A stretch of 64,000 nucleotides of DNA from Streptomyces violaceusniger Tu 4113 (lineage in GTDB: Bacteria > Actinomycetota > Actinomycetes > Streptomycetales > Streptomycetaceae), in contig NC_015957.1 in assembly GCF_000147815.2 (NCBI RefSeq), forward strand, positions 5,890,001 through 5,954,000, given 5' to 3'. A program made the position numbers and the translations under genes. Each line of letters opens with the position of its first letter. The stretch's first letter is position 1. Of the stretch, positions 53,218 through 61,841 are shown in pieces. Below the pieces are notes generated by a model. The model did not search any database, was not told where the DNA came from, and was given only the letters and a program-made list of their open reading frames with translations.

Positions 53218-54159
53218 ATGACCACCGAGACACTCTCCCCCCGTACCCCCGGAAAACCCCGCTCGACCATGCCCCGGGAGGTGGTGCGGCGGCGTCGCTA
53301 CGGCGGCGGCCATGCCTGGCACCCCACGCTCGGAACGGGTCCCCTCCCCCGTGTGCTGACGCTGCTGGCGCTGGCGCTGATGACGGTGATCTGGCTGGTG
53401 CCGTTCGGCTGGGGCGTGGACACCTCGTTCAAGTCGGAGGTCGACGCGAGCGCGTCGGGCGCCGACTGGATCCCCAAGGCGGGCTTCACCCTCGACGCCT
53501 ACCGGACCATCCTCGGTCAGGGCAATCTCCCGGTGTGGGCGGTGAACAGCGTTGTGATCGCCGTCTGCGTCACGGCGATCACCGTGACGATCTCGGCGAT
53601 GGCGGCGTACGCCTTCTCGCGTACGCTCTTCCGCGGTCGCCGCGTGTTTTTCGCCGTCACCATCGCCTCGATCATGGTGCCGCCGCAGATCCTGATCGTG
53701 CCGCTCTTCCGGCAGATGCTCGCGATGAACCTCGTCGACACCTACGCGGCGGTGATCCTGCCGCAGGTGGTGGCGCCCGCGATGGTGTTCATCCTGAAGA
53801 AGTTCTTCGACGGCATTCCGCGTGAGCTGGAGGAGGCGGCCCGGATCGATGGGGCGGGCAGCTTCCGGGTGTTCTGGAGTGTGGTGCTGCCGCTGTCCCG
53901 GCCGATCCTGGCGGCCGTGGGGATATTCGTCTTCATCAACACCTGGAACAACTTCCTCTGGCCGTTCATCAGCACCAGCGATCCGCAGCTCATGACGCTG
54001 CCGGTAGGGCTGTCGACCGTGAAGGACTCCACGGGGCTGCGGAACGCCCAGGAGTCTGCCGCCTCGATCCTCGGCTCCATCCCGCTGCTGATCGTCTTCA
54101 TGCTGTTCCAGCGTCAGATCGTGAGGTCCGTGGCCACCACGGGTCTGGGAGGTCAGTGA
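53218..54159 (+). CDS. sugar ABC transporter permease, MalG type
   Basis: 313 aa with six helices. The N-terminal cytoplasmic tail is basic (PREVVRRRRYGG); the EAA loop is RELEEAARIDGAGSFRVFWSVVLPLS. It completes the importer with the upstream lipoprotein and MalF-type permease. Its last 7 bp overlap the end of the convergent LacI gene. Confidence 0.93.
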   Translation: MTTETLSPRTPGKPRSTMPREVVRRRRYGGGHAWHPTLGTGPLPRVLTLLALALMTVIWLVPFGWGVDTSFKSEVDASASGADWIPKAGFTLDAYRTILGQGNLPVWAVNSVVIAVCVTAITVTISAMAAYAFSRTLFRGRRVFFAVTIASIMVPPQILIVPLFRQMLAMNLVDTYAAVILPQVVAPAMVFILKKFFDGIPRELEEAARIDGAGSFRVFWSVVLPLSRPILAAVGIFVFINTWNNFLWPFISTSDPQLMTLPVGLSTVKDSTGLRNAQESAASILGSIPLLIVFMLFQRQIVRSVATTGLGGQ

Positions 54160-55250
54160 GCGATCCGGGCGACACCGCCCTCGGTGGACTCACGGGCGCG
54201 GAGGGTATGCCCGACGACGACCTCCTGGGCCGGGCGGTCCGGTGCCTCGATCCGCTCCAGCAGCAGATCGATGGCGTACCGGGCGATGGCGGTCTTGTCC
54301 GGTGCCACGCTGCTCAGGCTCGGGGTGCTGTACCGCGCGGCCTCGATATCGTCGAAGCCCATCACGGCCATGTCGTCCGGCACCCGTAGTCCGCGCTCGT
54401 ACAGGGTGCGCAGGGCGCCGAGGGCGAGCGCGTCGTTGAAGCAGAACACGGCGTCCGGCGGTTCCGCCTGGTCGAGCAGCGCCGCCATCGCCCGGGCGCC
54501 CTCGGCCAGGTGGTAGCGGGGCGTCTCCCGCTCCAGCCGGGGGTCCAGCGGCAGCCCGGCCTCCTCCAGCGCCTGGCGGTAGCCGGTCCTGCGCAGCAGC
54601 GGTGTGCCGATGTACGGCTCGGGCTGCACCCCGATGGCGGCGATCCGGCGGCGCCCGCCAGCCACCAGATGGTTCACGGCCTGCTGCGCGGCGGCGACGT
54701 TGTCGATCACCACATGGTCGGCGAGGCCGCCGCTGGGGCGTTCGCCGATGAGCACGAGCGGCACGGTGCCGAGGTGGTTCGCGAGCGCGCTGCCGTGCAG
54801 CGCGAGCGGGCTCACCACCATGCCGTCCACGACCTGGTCGCCCAGCCCGTGGATCACCGCCGCCTCCCGCTCGCGGTCACCGAGAGTCTGCTCGATCAGC
54901 AGGGTGCGGCCGTGCTCCTCGGCCGTGGTGAGGAAGTGGCGTCCCAGCTCGGCGAAGTACGGGACGTCCAGCTCGGGCAGGACCAGCCCGATCATGCCGG
55001 TGCTGCCGCGGCGGAGGTTGCGGGCCACGCGGTTGGGCCGGTAGCCGAGCTCCCGGATGGCCCGCTGGACCCGCTCCCGGGTCGCCGGGGACACATGCAC
55101 AAAGCCGTTGATCACATTCGACACGGTCTTCGGGGAGACCCCGGCGAGCGTCGCCACGTCCTTGACGGTGGCGCTCCGGCCGGCACCGTCCGAGCGCTTC
55201 CGCCCCGGTGCCGCTTGATCCCTGGTGGTCTGCTGTTTCACGGCGGTCAC
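54153..55250 (-). CDS. LacI-family transcriptional regulator
   Basis: 365 aa. After a basic tail of about 25 residues the LacI helix-turn-helix (VKDVATLAGVSPKTVSNVI) and hinge helix (PNRVARNLRRGST) appear, then the effector domain (IGLVLPELDVPYFAELG; CFNDALALGAL). On the minus strand TAGGAT ends 6 nt before the GTG start, so the message is probably leaderless. It is convergent with the GH2-ABC operon and should bind the palindrome before the GH2 gene, with the imported sugar as inducer. Confidence 0.9.
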   Translation of the reverse strand: MTAVKQQTTRDQAAPGRKRSDGAGRSATVKDVATLAGVSPKTVSNVINGFVHVSPATRERVQRAIRELGYRPNRVARNLRRGSTGMIGLVLPELDVPYFAELGRHFLTTAEEHGRTLLIEQTLGDREREAAVIHGLGDQVVDGMVVSPLALHGSALANHLGTVPLVLIGERPSGGLADHVVIDNVAAAQQAVNHLVAGGRRRIAAIGVQPEPYIGTPLLRRTGYRQALEEAGLPLDPRLERETPRYHLAEGARAMAALLDQAEPPDAVFCFNDALALGALRTLYERGLRVPDDMAVMGFDDIEAARYSTPSLSSVAPDKTAIARYAIDLLLERIEAPDRPAQEVVVGHTLRARESTEGGVARIAH

Positions 55251-55788
55251 CGACCGATCCTAGAGCGTGACGGTGGTGGGCCGCACCGGCGGGCACCACC
55301 CGGGCCCCGTCCCCTCGGAAGACGGCCGCCCCCTCGGGAGACGGGTGACGCGAAGATCGAAACACAACCGGAATAGAATACTCAATTCAGCTTGAGTACC
55401 AAGATTACATAAAGTCGAAAAGCTTTTTGGCGCGCATCCGTTGTGGCAGAGATGACGCATGCCTATAGTGCCGTGAGGTGTACATGCGACTCCCCGAGCG
55501 GATGCTGGACGTCACGCAACGGAGGAAGTGTAGTGCCGCTGATTTCCTGGGGGTCCGACCCTCTCGGACTCTTTCGAAGATGCAGATGAGCATGGTGCGC
55601 TGCTGATCCACAGCGCCCGTCAGTGACAAGATCCCGGCCCGGTGCCATCGCGGCCGGTACGCATCTCTCTCAGGAATCTCCGAAACGGGAGACCTTCACG
55701 TCATCGCGCCCTCGGGCGCCCATGAGTGGCCACGCTGTGCGCGTGGCTTGGAAAACTCCGACCGGTGGGCGAGTAGAGGTGACTGAGG
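55251..55788 (+). promoter_or_regulatory. AT-rich promoter and structured leader of the adenylation-enzyme operon
   Basis: About 540 bp before the 19-residue ORF. 55351-55440 is unusually AT-rich for this genome. TACTCAA-N6-TTGAGTA (55379-55398) is a perfect 7-bp inverted repeat, likely an operator. TTGTGG (55441-55446) and TATAGT (55464-55469) are 17 bp apart and form a good promoter. The leader from about 55476 holds hairpins: GTCCGA-N5-TCGGAC, TCTCC-N6-GGAGA, GCGCC-CTCG-GGCGC and GCCACGC-N5-GCGTGGC (55728-55746 region). Other short frames with ribosome binding sites exist at 55484-55606 and 55533-55589, but their codon use is poor. Confidence 0.55.
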
Positions 55789-55848
55789 ATGACAGCCGAG
55801 GACTTTCTGGCTTCCCGCGAGGCGGGCGAGGCCGCGACGAAGTGGTAA
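55789..55848 (+). CDS. 19-residue peptide ORF heading the adenylation-enzyme operon
   Basis: The frame encodes MTAEDFLASREAGEAATKW. It has a strong ribosome binding site, GAGGTGA, seven nt before the ATG, and 15 of 18 internal codons end in G or C, unlike the other short frames nearby. A terminator-like hairpin starts 25 bp after its stop, and the enzyme operon follows. It may be the leader of an attenuator, a very small precursor or scaffold peptide for the enzymes downstream, or a chance frame. It has no Cys, so thioether or thiazole chemistry is excluded; Ser, Thr, Lys and the C-terminal Trp are possible modification sites. Confidence 0.4.
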   Translation: MTAEDFLASREAGEAATKW

Positions 55849-55873
55849 TCGTCGCGACCGATAGGTAAGGGGC

Positions 55874-55901
55874 GCCGGGCGGATCTCCGTATTCGCCCGG
55901 C
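55874..55901 (+). terminator. attenuator-like hairpin before the operon genes
   Basis: GCCGGGCG and CGCCCGGC form an 8-bp perfect stem around a 12-nt loop, between the short peptide frame and the first larger gene. Partial termination here would make the peptide more abundant than the enzymes or allow attenuation. Confidence 0.5.
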
Positions 55902-55939
55902 ACCCTGTCGGGGCAGTGTGCACGAGGGTGGGTGGGACA

Positions 55940-56383
55940 ATGTTGCACGGACTCTTGAACGAGGAATCGATAAACTCCCTCCAGGGCCAGGAGTATCGCG
56001 ATCAGATCCAGCGGATAGAAAAGGCGCTGACCGATGCCGCCGACGGCGACCTCGCACTGAAGGAACTGTCCGAGTGGGCGGTCGGGCACCGGGACTGGAA
56101 CGTCAGGCGCCTCGCCGTGGAGACCCTCGCCGCCCGGTTCGTCGACGCGCCCGAGGCACGGGCGGCGATCGGCGATCGGTACGCGCATGTCTACGGCCAG
56201 AACGTGGTGCCCACCCTCTACGCCGGCCCGACCGGGCTGGAGGGCGAGATGACGTACAACCGCGCGGCCTTCACCCCGAGCGGCGCACAGCGCTACGTCG
56301 ACCGCCACTGCCGGAACCTGGAACACATGCTCAAGGACCCCCGGACGCGGATCGGGGAGGTGTGGCATGACAGCGGCCGCTGA
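55940..56383 (+). CDS. hypothetical protein, first gene of the adenylation-enzyme operon
   Basis: 147 aa, not recognised. It is largely helical: YRDQIQRIEKALTDAADGD and HRDWNVRRLAVETLAARF look like a HEAT-type or four-helix arrangement, followed by a Tyr-rich segment (RYAHVYGQNVVPTLYAG) and NRAAFTPSGAQRYVDRHCRN. No signal peptide or known catalytic motif is seen. The ATG was chosen; a GTG eight codons earlier is possible. Its end overlaps the start of the adenylation-enzyme gene by 17 bp, so the two are tightly coupled. A partner or chaperone of that enzyme is a reasonable guess only. Confidence 0.7.
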   Translation: MLHGLLNEESINSLQGQEYRDQIQRIEKALTDAADGDLALKELSEWAVGHRDWNVRRLAVETLAARFVDAPEARAAIGDRYAHVYGQNVVPTLYAGPTGLEGEMTYNRAAFTPSGAQRYVDRHCRNLEHMLKDPRTRIGEVWHDSGR

Positions 56384-58123
56384 CCCGCCCGGACCCGGCC
56401 GTCCGGCCCGCACCCACGACCTGGTGCGCGACGCCGCACTACGGTGGCCGGACCGGCCGGCGCTGATCGAGGGCGACACCGTCCTCAGCCACCGCCAACT
56501 CGACCTGCGTGCACAGGACTTGGCCCAAGCCCTGGTGGCGCGGGGCGCGGCCCGCGACATGACCATCGGGGTCGGCGCGCCACGCTCCGCCGAGCACGTG
56601 ATCGCCGCGCTCGCCGTGTGGAAGGCCGGTGGCGTCTATGTGCCACTGGCGACGGATCTGCCCCCGGCCCGGATCGCGGACATGCTGCGGATCGCCGGCG
56701 TGCGACTGACAGTGGGTCCGGGACTGACCATCAGCGAGATCGTGGATCCCCCCGTGGACCAGCCACTCGCCGGTCTGCCCCCGGCTCCGGAGGGCGAGGA
56801 CGGCGCCGTCGCCTGCGTCTACTTCACCTCGGGCTCGACCGGCAGTCCCAAGGCGGTGGCCCTCACGCACGCGGGCATCGTGAACGAGGCGCTGTGGTCC
56901 CATGACGCCTTCTCGATCCGCCCCGAGGACCGCAGCGGTTGGCTGGCCTACCCCGGATTCGCCATCTCACGGTGGGAGTTGTGGACTCCGCTGACCGCGG
57001 GCGCCGCCATCACCGTCTCCGAGGAGGGCGCGTCCGCGAGCCGGGGGCGCTCCGTGACTGGCTGCTGGACCAGGGGGTGACCTGGAGCATCGTGGTGACC
57101 GGGCTCGCGGAACGGCTCTTCGGCGTCCCCTGGCCGGCGGGCTGCCCGCTGCGCCTGCTGGTGACGGGCGGTGAGCAGCTACGGGTCTGGCCCCGCGGGC
57201 TGCCCTTCGAGGTCGTCAACTCCTACGGTGTCACCGAGGCGTCCAGCGTCCGCCTCGCGGCCCGGCTCGGCCCCTTTGCGGGTTCCACCGGACGTCTCCC
57301 CTCGGTGGGCCGTCCGATCCGCGGTACCCGGGTCCATGTGCTCGACGACGCACTGGCCCCGGTGCCCGACGGGGAGGTCGGGGAGCTGTTCATCGGCGGT
57401 GTCGGACTGGCCCGCGGCTACCTCGGCCACCCGGAACAGACCGCACGGCGCTTCGTACCCGATCCGTTCCACGGCGGCGGGCGGCGCCTGTACCGCACCG
57501 GTGATCTGGTGCGCGTCGACGAGAAGGGGCGGGTGGAATTCGTCCGACGGCTGAACGACGACCCGAAGGTCGGCGGTGTCCGCGTCGACCTCGCGGCTGT
57601 CGAGGCCGCGCTGCTCGCCTCGCCCGAGGTCACCGGGGCCGCGGCCGCGATCCGGGTCCGCGACGGGGAACGGCCACGGCTGGTGGGGTATCTGGTCGCG
57701 GACGACGACCGGCTGGCCCCCGATGAGGTGATCGACGCGGTCGCCCGGCGGCTGCCCCCTCAGATGGTGCCCGGCGTCCTGGTGCGCCTCACCTCCCTGC
57801 CGCTGCTGTCCAGCGGGAAGGTGGACCGCGGCCGGCTCCCGGAACCCACGGCGGACATCGTGTTCCGCGGCCGCCTGGCCACCGCGCGGGACGAGACCGA
57901 GCAGCAGGTCATCGACATCTTCCGGGAAGTCCTCGGCCGCGCGGACATCGGCGCCCACGACGACTTCTTCGGCTTGGGCGGGGACTCCATGGGCGTCGCC
58001 CGGGTGCGGCAGTCCCTCCTGGAACGACACGGCATCGACGTCCCCTACACCCTCATCTTCCGTCAGCGGACCCCACGCCGGATCTGTACGGCGGCGAGCG
58101 ACGGCGGGGAGGAGCCCCGGTGA
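56367..58123 (+). CDS. NRPS-like adenylation-carrier didomain enzyme, frameshifted in this sequence
   Basis: About 585 aa when both frames are joined. The first frame (to 57080) has A1-A3 (WKAGGVYVPLATDLPPARI, YFTSGSTGSPKAVALTH). The second has A5 NSYGVTEAS, A7 YRTGDLVR, an atypical A8 (NDDPKVGGVRVDLAAVE) and A10 SSGKVDRGRLP, then a carrier domain with the phosphopantetheine serine in FFGLGGDSMGVA. Around 57018-57045 one base appears lost: frame one ends at TGA 57078-57080, while VREPGALRDWLLDQG continues in the other frame. An assembly error or recent mutation fits, because both halves are intact. It activates an amino or aryl acid and holds it as a thioester. No condensation or release domain is attached. 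The aminotransferase start overlaps its stop (GTGA). Confidence 0.78.
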
Positions 58124-59340
58124 CCTTCACGGACGCGCCCAGCAGGCTTCCGGCTCTGGCGAGCCGTACGGACCAGCTCGCGGACTCCGCCGTCGCCGCC
58201 GTGCTCCGGCTGACCGACGGCCACGATGTGATCGCTCTGGCGGCCGGCAGCCCGGCGCCGGAGACCTACTGCCACCAGGAGTTCGCCGACGCCACCACCC
58301 GCCTGCTGAGCCAGGGCGGCCTGCCGCTGCGGTACGGCGACGCGAGCGGGCTGCCCGAGCTCCGGTCGTGGATCGCGGCCCGGGAGTCCGCCGAGCTCGG
58401 CCGTCCGGTCGACGCGGGGCAGGTGCTTGTCACCCATGGCTCGCAACAGGGCCTGGACCTGCTGTGCAAGGCGCTGCTCGATCCCGGGGACGTGGTCTTC
58501 GTGGACCGGCCCAGCTATGTGGGAGCGCTGCAGGTCTTCCGTCTCTTCCAGGCCCGGGTGGTGGACATATCCCTGGGGTCGGACGAGGGTCTCGACCGGC
58601 TCGAAGCGGCGCTGTCGGTGGAGGAACGAGCCAAAATCATCTATGTGGTGCCCACCTTCGCCAATCCGACGGGCGCCACCCTGGACACCGCGCACCGGCG
58701 CCGTCTGGCCGCCCTCGCCCAGCGGTACGGCTGCGTCCTCGTCGAGGACGACCCCTACCGGGATCTCGGCTACGACACCGTCGCGCCCCGGCCGGCCGCC
58801 GTGGCCTCCGCCGTGGCCGGCGCCGTGCGGATGGGTACCTTCTCCAAGGTGCTCTTCCCCGCGGCGCGCCTGGGCCATCTGGTCGTCCCACCGTTTCTCA
58901 CCGATGTGCTGATGAAGTTCAAACAGGCGGCCGACCTGGGGAATTCGCTTCTGATGCAGCAGGTGGTGCATGAGCTCGTCAAGGAGCCCGGCTTTCTGGC
59001 CACCCGGCTGGAGCTCGCCCGTCATCTCTATCGCAGGCGCCGCGACGCACTGGTGAGCGCCTTGGCCGGCTCCTTCGAGGGGGCTTTGGAGTTCGAGGTG
59101 CCCCACGGTGGCTTCTTCGTCTGGGCGAGGCTTCCCGGGGGCGCCGACGCCACCGAACTGCTGGCCGCCGCGGTCGAGGAAGGTGTCTCCTTCGTACCGG
59201 GGACCGATTTCTACGCGACCGGGCCCGACCCGTCCACCCTGCGGCTGTCCTTCTCCTGCACTCGTGCCGAGGACATCGTCGAGGGCGTCGCCCGGCTGGA
59301 ACGGGCGTGGCGGACCCTGTGCAAGGGACCCCGCTCATGA
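58120..59340 (+). CDS. PLP-dependent fold-I aminotransferase (LysN/2-aminoadipate type)
   Basis: 406 aa. LRYGDASGLPELRSWIA and VTHGSQQGLDLLCKALLDPGD, the PTFANPTGATL stretch and the Schiff-base lysine in GTFSKVLFPAARLG identify the family that includes LysN and the enzyme half of MocR regulators; no DNA-binding domain is attached. It should make or consume an amino acid, perhaps the building block activated by the upstream adenylation enzyme, whose stop its GTG overlaps. The substrate cannot be read from sequence. Confidence 0.9.
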   Translation: MTFTDAPSRLPALASRTDQLADSAVAAVLRLTDGHDVIALAAGSPAPETYCHQEFADATTRLLSQGGLPLRYGDASGLPELRSWIAARESAELGRPVDAGQVLVTHGSQQGLDLLCKALLDPGDVVFVDRPSYVGALQVFRLFQARVVDISLGSDEGLDRLEAALSVEERAKIIYVVPTFANPTGATLDTAHRRRLAALAQRYGCVLVEDDPYRDLGYDTVAPRPAAVASAVAGAVRMGTFSKVLFPAARLGHLVVPPFLTDVLMKFKQAADLGNSLLMQQVVHELVKEPGFLATRLELARHLYRRRRDALVSALAGSFEGALEFEVPHGGFFVWARLPGGADATELLAAAVEEGVSFVPGTDFYATGPDPSTLRLSFSCTRAEDIVEGVARLERAWRTLCKGPRS

Positions 59341-59828
59341 AGCTCACCAGGGACGCCGACGGAACCTTCCCGGGCCTCGACAAGGCCCCGTTCGACGTGG
59401 ACGCGTTCCTGGCCCGGCCCCTGGTGGCCCGGCTTGCCACCGAGGGCCCACGGGTGCGGCCCGTGTGGTTTCTGTGGGAGGACCACGCCTTCTGGGTGCT
59501 CACGGGCCCCTGGTCCCGACTGGAGGAGCGGCTGACGCGCGCCCCGGTCTTCGAACTCGTGGTGGACTCGTGCGACCTGGCGACCGGCACCGTTCACCAG
59601 GTCATCGCCCGTGGCCACGGCCGGGTGGTGACCTTCGACACGGGCCGGGGCCGCCGCAAGCTCACCCGGTACCTGGGCGAGCGGGAGGAGCTGTGGGACG
59701 CCCGGTTCAGCCTGCGCGGCGACCCGTCCGCCCGGGGCACCCGCTGGGCCCTGCTGGTGCCCGACACCCTGTGGATCGCGGACCTGTCCTTCCGCCCGCC
59801 CCGCGAAGCGCGAACGGACCGCCCATGA
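59337..59828 (+). CDS. PPOX-type (pyridoxamine 5'-phosphate oxidase-like) flavoprotein
   Basis: 163 aa. FLARPLVARLATEGPRVRPVWFLWED is the split-barrel opening of the PPOX/flavin or F420 reductase superfamily, and HGRVVTFDTGRGRRKLTRYL follows in the second half. Family members oxidise or reduce small substrates with FMN or F420, so it may dehydrogenate or reduce the carrier-bound or free product of the operon. It overlaps both neighbours by 4 bp (ATGA each side). Confidence 0.8.
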   Translation: MKLTRDADGTFPGLDKAPFDVDAFLARPLVARLATEGPRVRPVWFLWEDHAFWVLTGPWSRLEERLTRAPVFELVVDSCDLATGTVHQVIARGHGRVVTFDTGRGRRKLTRYLGEREELWDARFSLRGDPSARGTRWALLVPDTLWIADLSFRPPREARTDRP

Positions 59829-61078
59829 GCACGGACACCACGGACGAGACGGCGGGCGGGGCCGCCGGCCACCGGTCCTACCGCCAGGTGCTGACGGGGA
59901 ACCCGCGCCTGGCCGTACTGCTCGCCGGTTATGTGATCTCCAGCGTGGGCGATGGCATCCTGCTGATCGCCCTGCCGCTGCTGGCCATACGCCACCACGG
60001 GCAGCTCTCCGCTCCCGTGGCGGTCGGCCTGGTGATGACCGCACCGTATGTGCTGTCGACCGTGCTCGCCCTCAGCATCGGCCTGGGACGGCTGCGACTG
60101 CCCACCCGGGCCGTGGTCATCACCGACAGCGCGCTGCGCACCGTTCTGTTCACGGTGGTGGGCCTCGCCGCCATGGCCGACCGGATCGACATCCGGTTCC
60201 TGGTGGTGGCGCTGCTCCTCGGGTCCGTCCTGCATCAGACGGCGTCCAGCAGCCGGCGCCTCGTCGCCACCGGTATGGCCGGGAAGGGCGAGCTCTTCAC
60301 CGTCAACGGACTGCTGGGCTTCGCCAACAGCCTGGCGCTCTACGTCGTAGGGCCGGCGGTCGGTGGCGCGGTCACGGTCGCGTTCGGAGCGGACGTGGCC
60401 GTCCTCCTCGAAGCGCTCAGCTTCCTCTTGCTGTTCGGGGCCGTCGCGCTCGTCGTGCCGCCACAGCCGAGAGCGCCCCGGGCGGAGCGGTCGACGGAGT
60501 CCGGGTGGCGGATCCTGCGGCTGCGTCCCGTGGCCGCCCGCCTGTTCTTCGTGGTCTTCTTCTTCAATCTGTCCTATATGCCGGTGGAAGTGGCGCTTCC
60601 CGTACTGGTCAACGGAGATCTCCACGGGGACGGAAACACACTGGGCATCATCTGGACCGCCTTCGGCGCCGGGGCGCTGATCGGCGGGGCGCTCACCGGT
60701 TTCCTGCGGAAACTGCACCAGCAGGCCGTCCTGGTGGCGGTCATCGCGCTGTGGGGCGGTTCGGTGGTACTTCTCGCCCTGGCCCCCTCCGGGCCGGTCG
60801 CGATGTGCGCCTTCGCCCTGGGCGGACTCATCTACGCCCCGTTCACACCCATCGCCTACACCTTTGTGCAGTCGGAGCTCCCGCCCCATGAGCAGCAGCC
60901 GGTGATCACGCTCTGGACCACCGGCTCGACGCTGGCGGCCCCGATCGGCCTGCCGCTCAGCGGCCCGCTGGTGAGCGCGCTCGGTGCGCGCGGCGGACTG
61001 CTGCTCTCCGCGGCATTCACCCTCGTTCTCGTTCCGTTCGCCGCCAAGGGCCTGCTGGGCCCGCGCCGAGTCGCATAG
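59825..61078 (+). CDS. MFS exporter
   Basis: 417 aa with 12 predicted helices. LLAGYVISSVGDGILLIALPLLA is helix 1, and the sequence resembles the enterobactin-exporter/MFS_3 group that exports small metabolites. It starts inside the stop of the flavoprotein gene. Its place in a coupled biosynthetic operon suggests it exports the product and provides self-protection (inference). Confidence 0.88.
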   Translation: MSTDTTDETAGGAAGHRSYRQVLTGNPRLAVLLAGYVISSVGDGILLIALPLLAIRHHGQLSAPVAVGLVMTAPYVLSTVLALSIGLGRLRLPTRAVVITDSALRTVLFTVVGLAAMADRIDIRFLVVALLLGSVLHQTASSSRRLVATGMAGKGELFTVNGLLGFANSLALYVVGPAVGGAVTVAFGADVAVLLEALSFLLLFGAVALVVPPQPRAPRAERSTESGWRILRLRPVAARLFFVVFFFNLSYMPVEVALPVLVNGDLHGDGNTLGIIWTAFGAGALIGGALTGFLRKLHQQAVLVAVIALWGGSVVLLALAPSGPVAMCAFALGGLIYAPFTPIAYTFVQSELPPHEQQPVITLWTTGSTLAAPIGLPLSGPLVSALGARGGLLLSAAFTLVLVPFAAKGLLGPRRVA

Positions 61079-61094
61079 CCAGAGGAGTGCGCAC

Positions 61095-61838
61095 GTGCAG
61101 GGATACGAATCGTCGACCTACGGCGACCACATGACCGACCACGACGCCATCGGCTGGCCGGCCGCGAAGGACGAGGACGCGGCGGTGGGGTTCCTCGTGG
61201 ACGTGGCCAAGCCCGGCCATGCGCTGGAGCTCGGGGTGGGCACCGGGCGGGTCGCCCTGCCGCTTGCGGAGCGGGGGGTGCGCGTCACCGGCATCGACGC
61301 CTCCCCCGTCATGCTCCGGCAGATGGCCGACAAGCCGGGCAGCGCACAGGTGCGGGCCGTCCAGGGCGACTTCGCGGAGGCCGCCGTCGACGGGACCTTC
61401 GACCTCGTCTACGCCGTCCAGCACACGTTCTTCCTGCTGCGCGACCAGGAGACCCAGATCCGCTGCTTCCAGAACGTGGCCGCGCGGCTGGCCCCCGGTG
61501 GCGCCTTCGTCCTCCAGGTGTTCGTCCCCGATCCGCACCGCCTGATCCAGCCGCAGGCCAGCGACGCCCTTCAGGTGGCACTCGACCAGGTGGTCCTGCG
61601 GGTCTCGAAGTTCGACCGGGTGACGCAGACGGTCAATCGGCAGTACGTCGCCATCACCGAGGGCGGGACGAAGCTGTACCCCATGGTGTTCCGCTACGCA
61701 TGGCCCACCGAGCTGGACCTGATGGCACGGCTGGCGGGCCTCCGGCTGGAAGGGCGCTGGGACGGCTGGTCGCGGGCGCCCTTCACCGCGGAGGGCGGGT
61801 ATGTCGTGGTCTACCGGAAGCCCGCCGAGGCGGTGTGA
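61095..61838 (+). CDS. class I SAM-dependent methyltransferase
   Basis: 247 aa. Motif I is ALELGVGTGRVALPLAE, with GIDASPVML, VQGDFAE and LAPGGAFVLQVF as following motifs. GTG was chosen for AGGAG 7 nt upstream, 16 bp after the exporter stop. It resembles small-molecule methyltransferases and is probably the last tailoring step of the operon. Its stop is 3 bp from the end of the convergent dehydrogenase gene. Confidence 0.9.
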   Translation: MQGYESSTYGDHMTDHDAIGWPAAKDEDAAVGFLVDVAKPGHALELGVGTGRVALPLAERGVRVTGIDASPVMLRQMADKPGSAQVRAVQGDFAEAAVDGTFDLVYAVQHTFFLLRDQETQIRCFQNVAARLAPGGAFVLQVFVPDPHRLIQPQASDALQVALDQVVLRVSKFDRVTQTVNRQYVAITEGGTKLYPMVFRYAWPTELDLMARLAGLRLEGRWDGWSRAPFTAEGGYVVVYRKPAEAV

Positions 61839-61841
61839 GGC

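Noticed and set aside
55484..55606. 40-residue ORF in the leader, and an 18-residue GTG frame at 55533-55589
   Set aside because: Ribosome binding sites are acceptable, but codon use (CGA, AGA, ATT, CTT) is unlike the genome and the frames overlap one another.
55476..55788. Known riboswitch or T-box in the operon leader
   Set aside because: Several hairpins are present but I could not match a T-box sequence, SAM, SAH, cobalamin or glycine consensus.
55623..55868. 81-codon frame over the short peptide ORF
   Set aside because: Weak third-position bias and no ribosome binding site at its ATG; the frame at 55789 is better supported.
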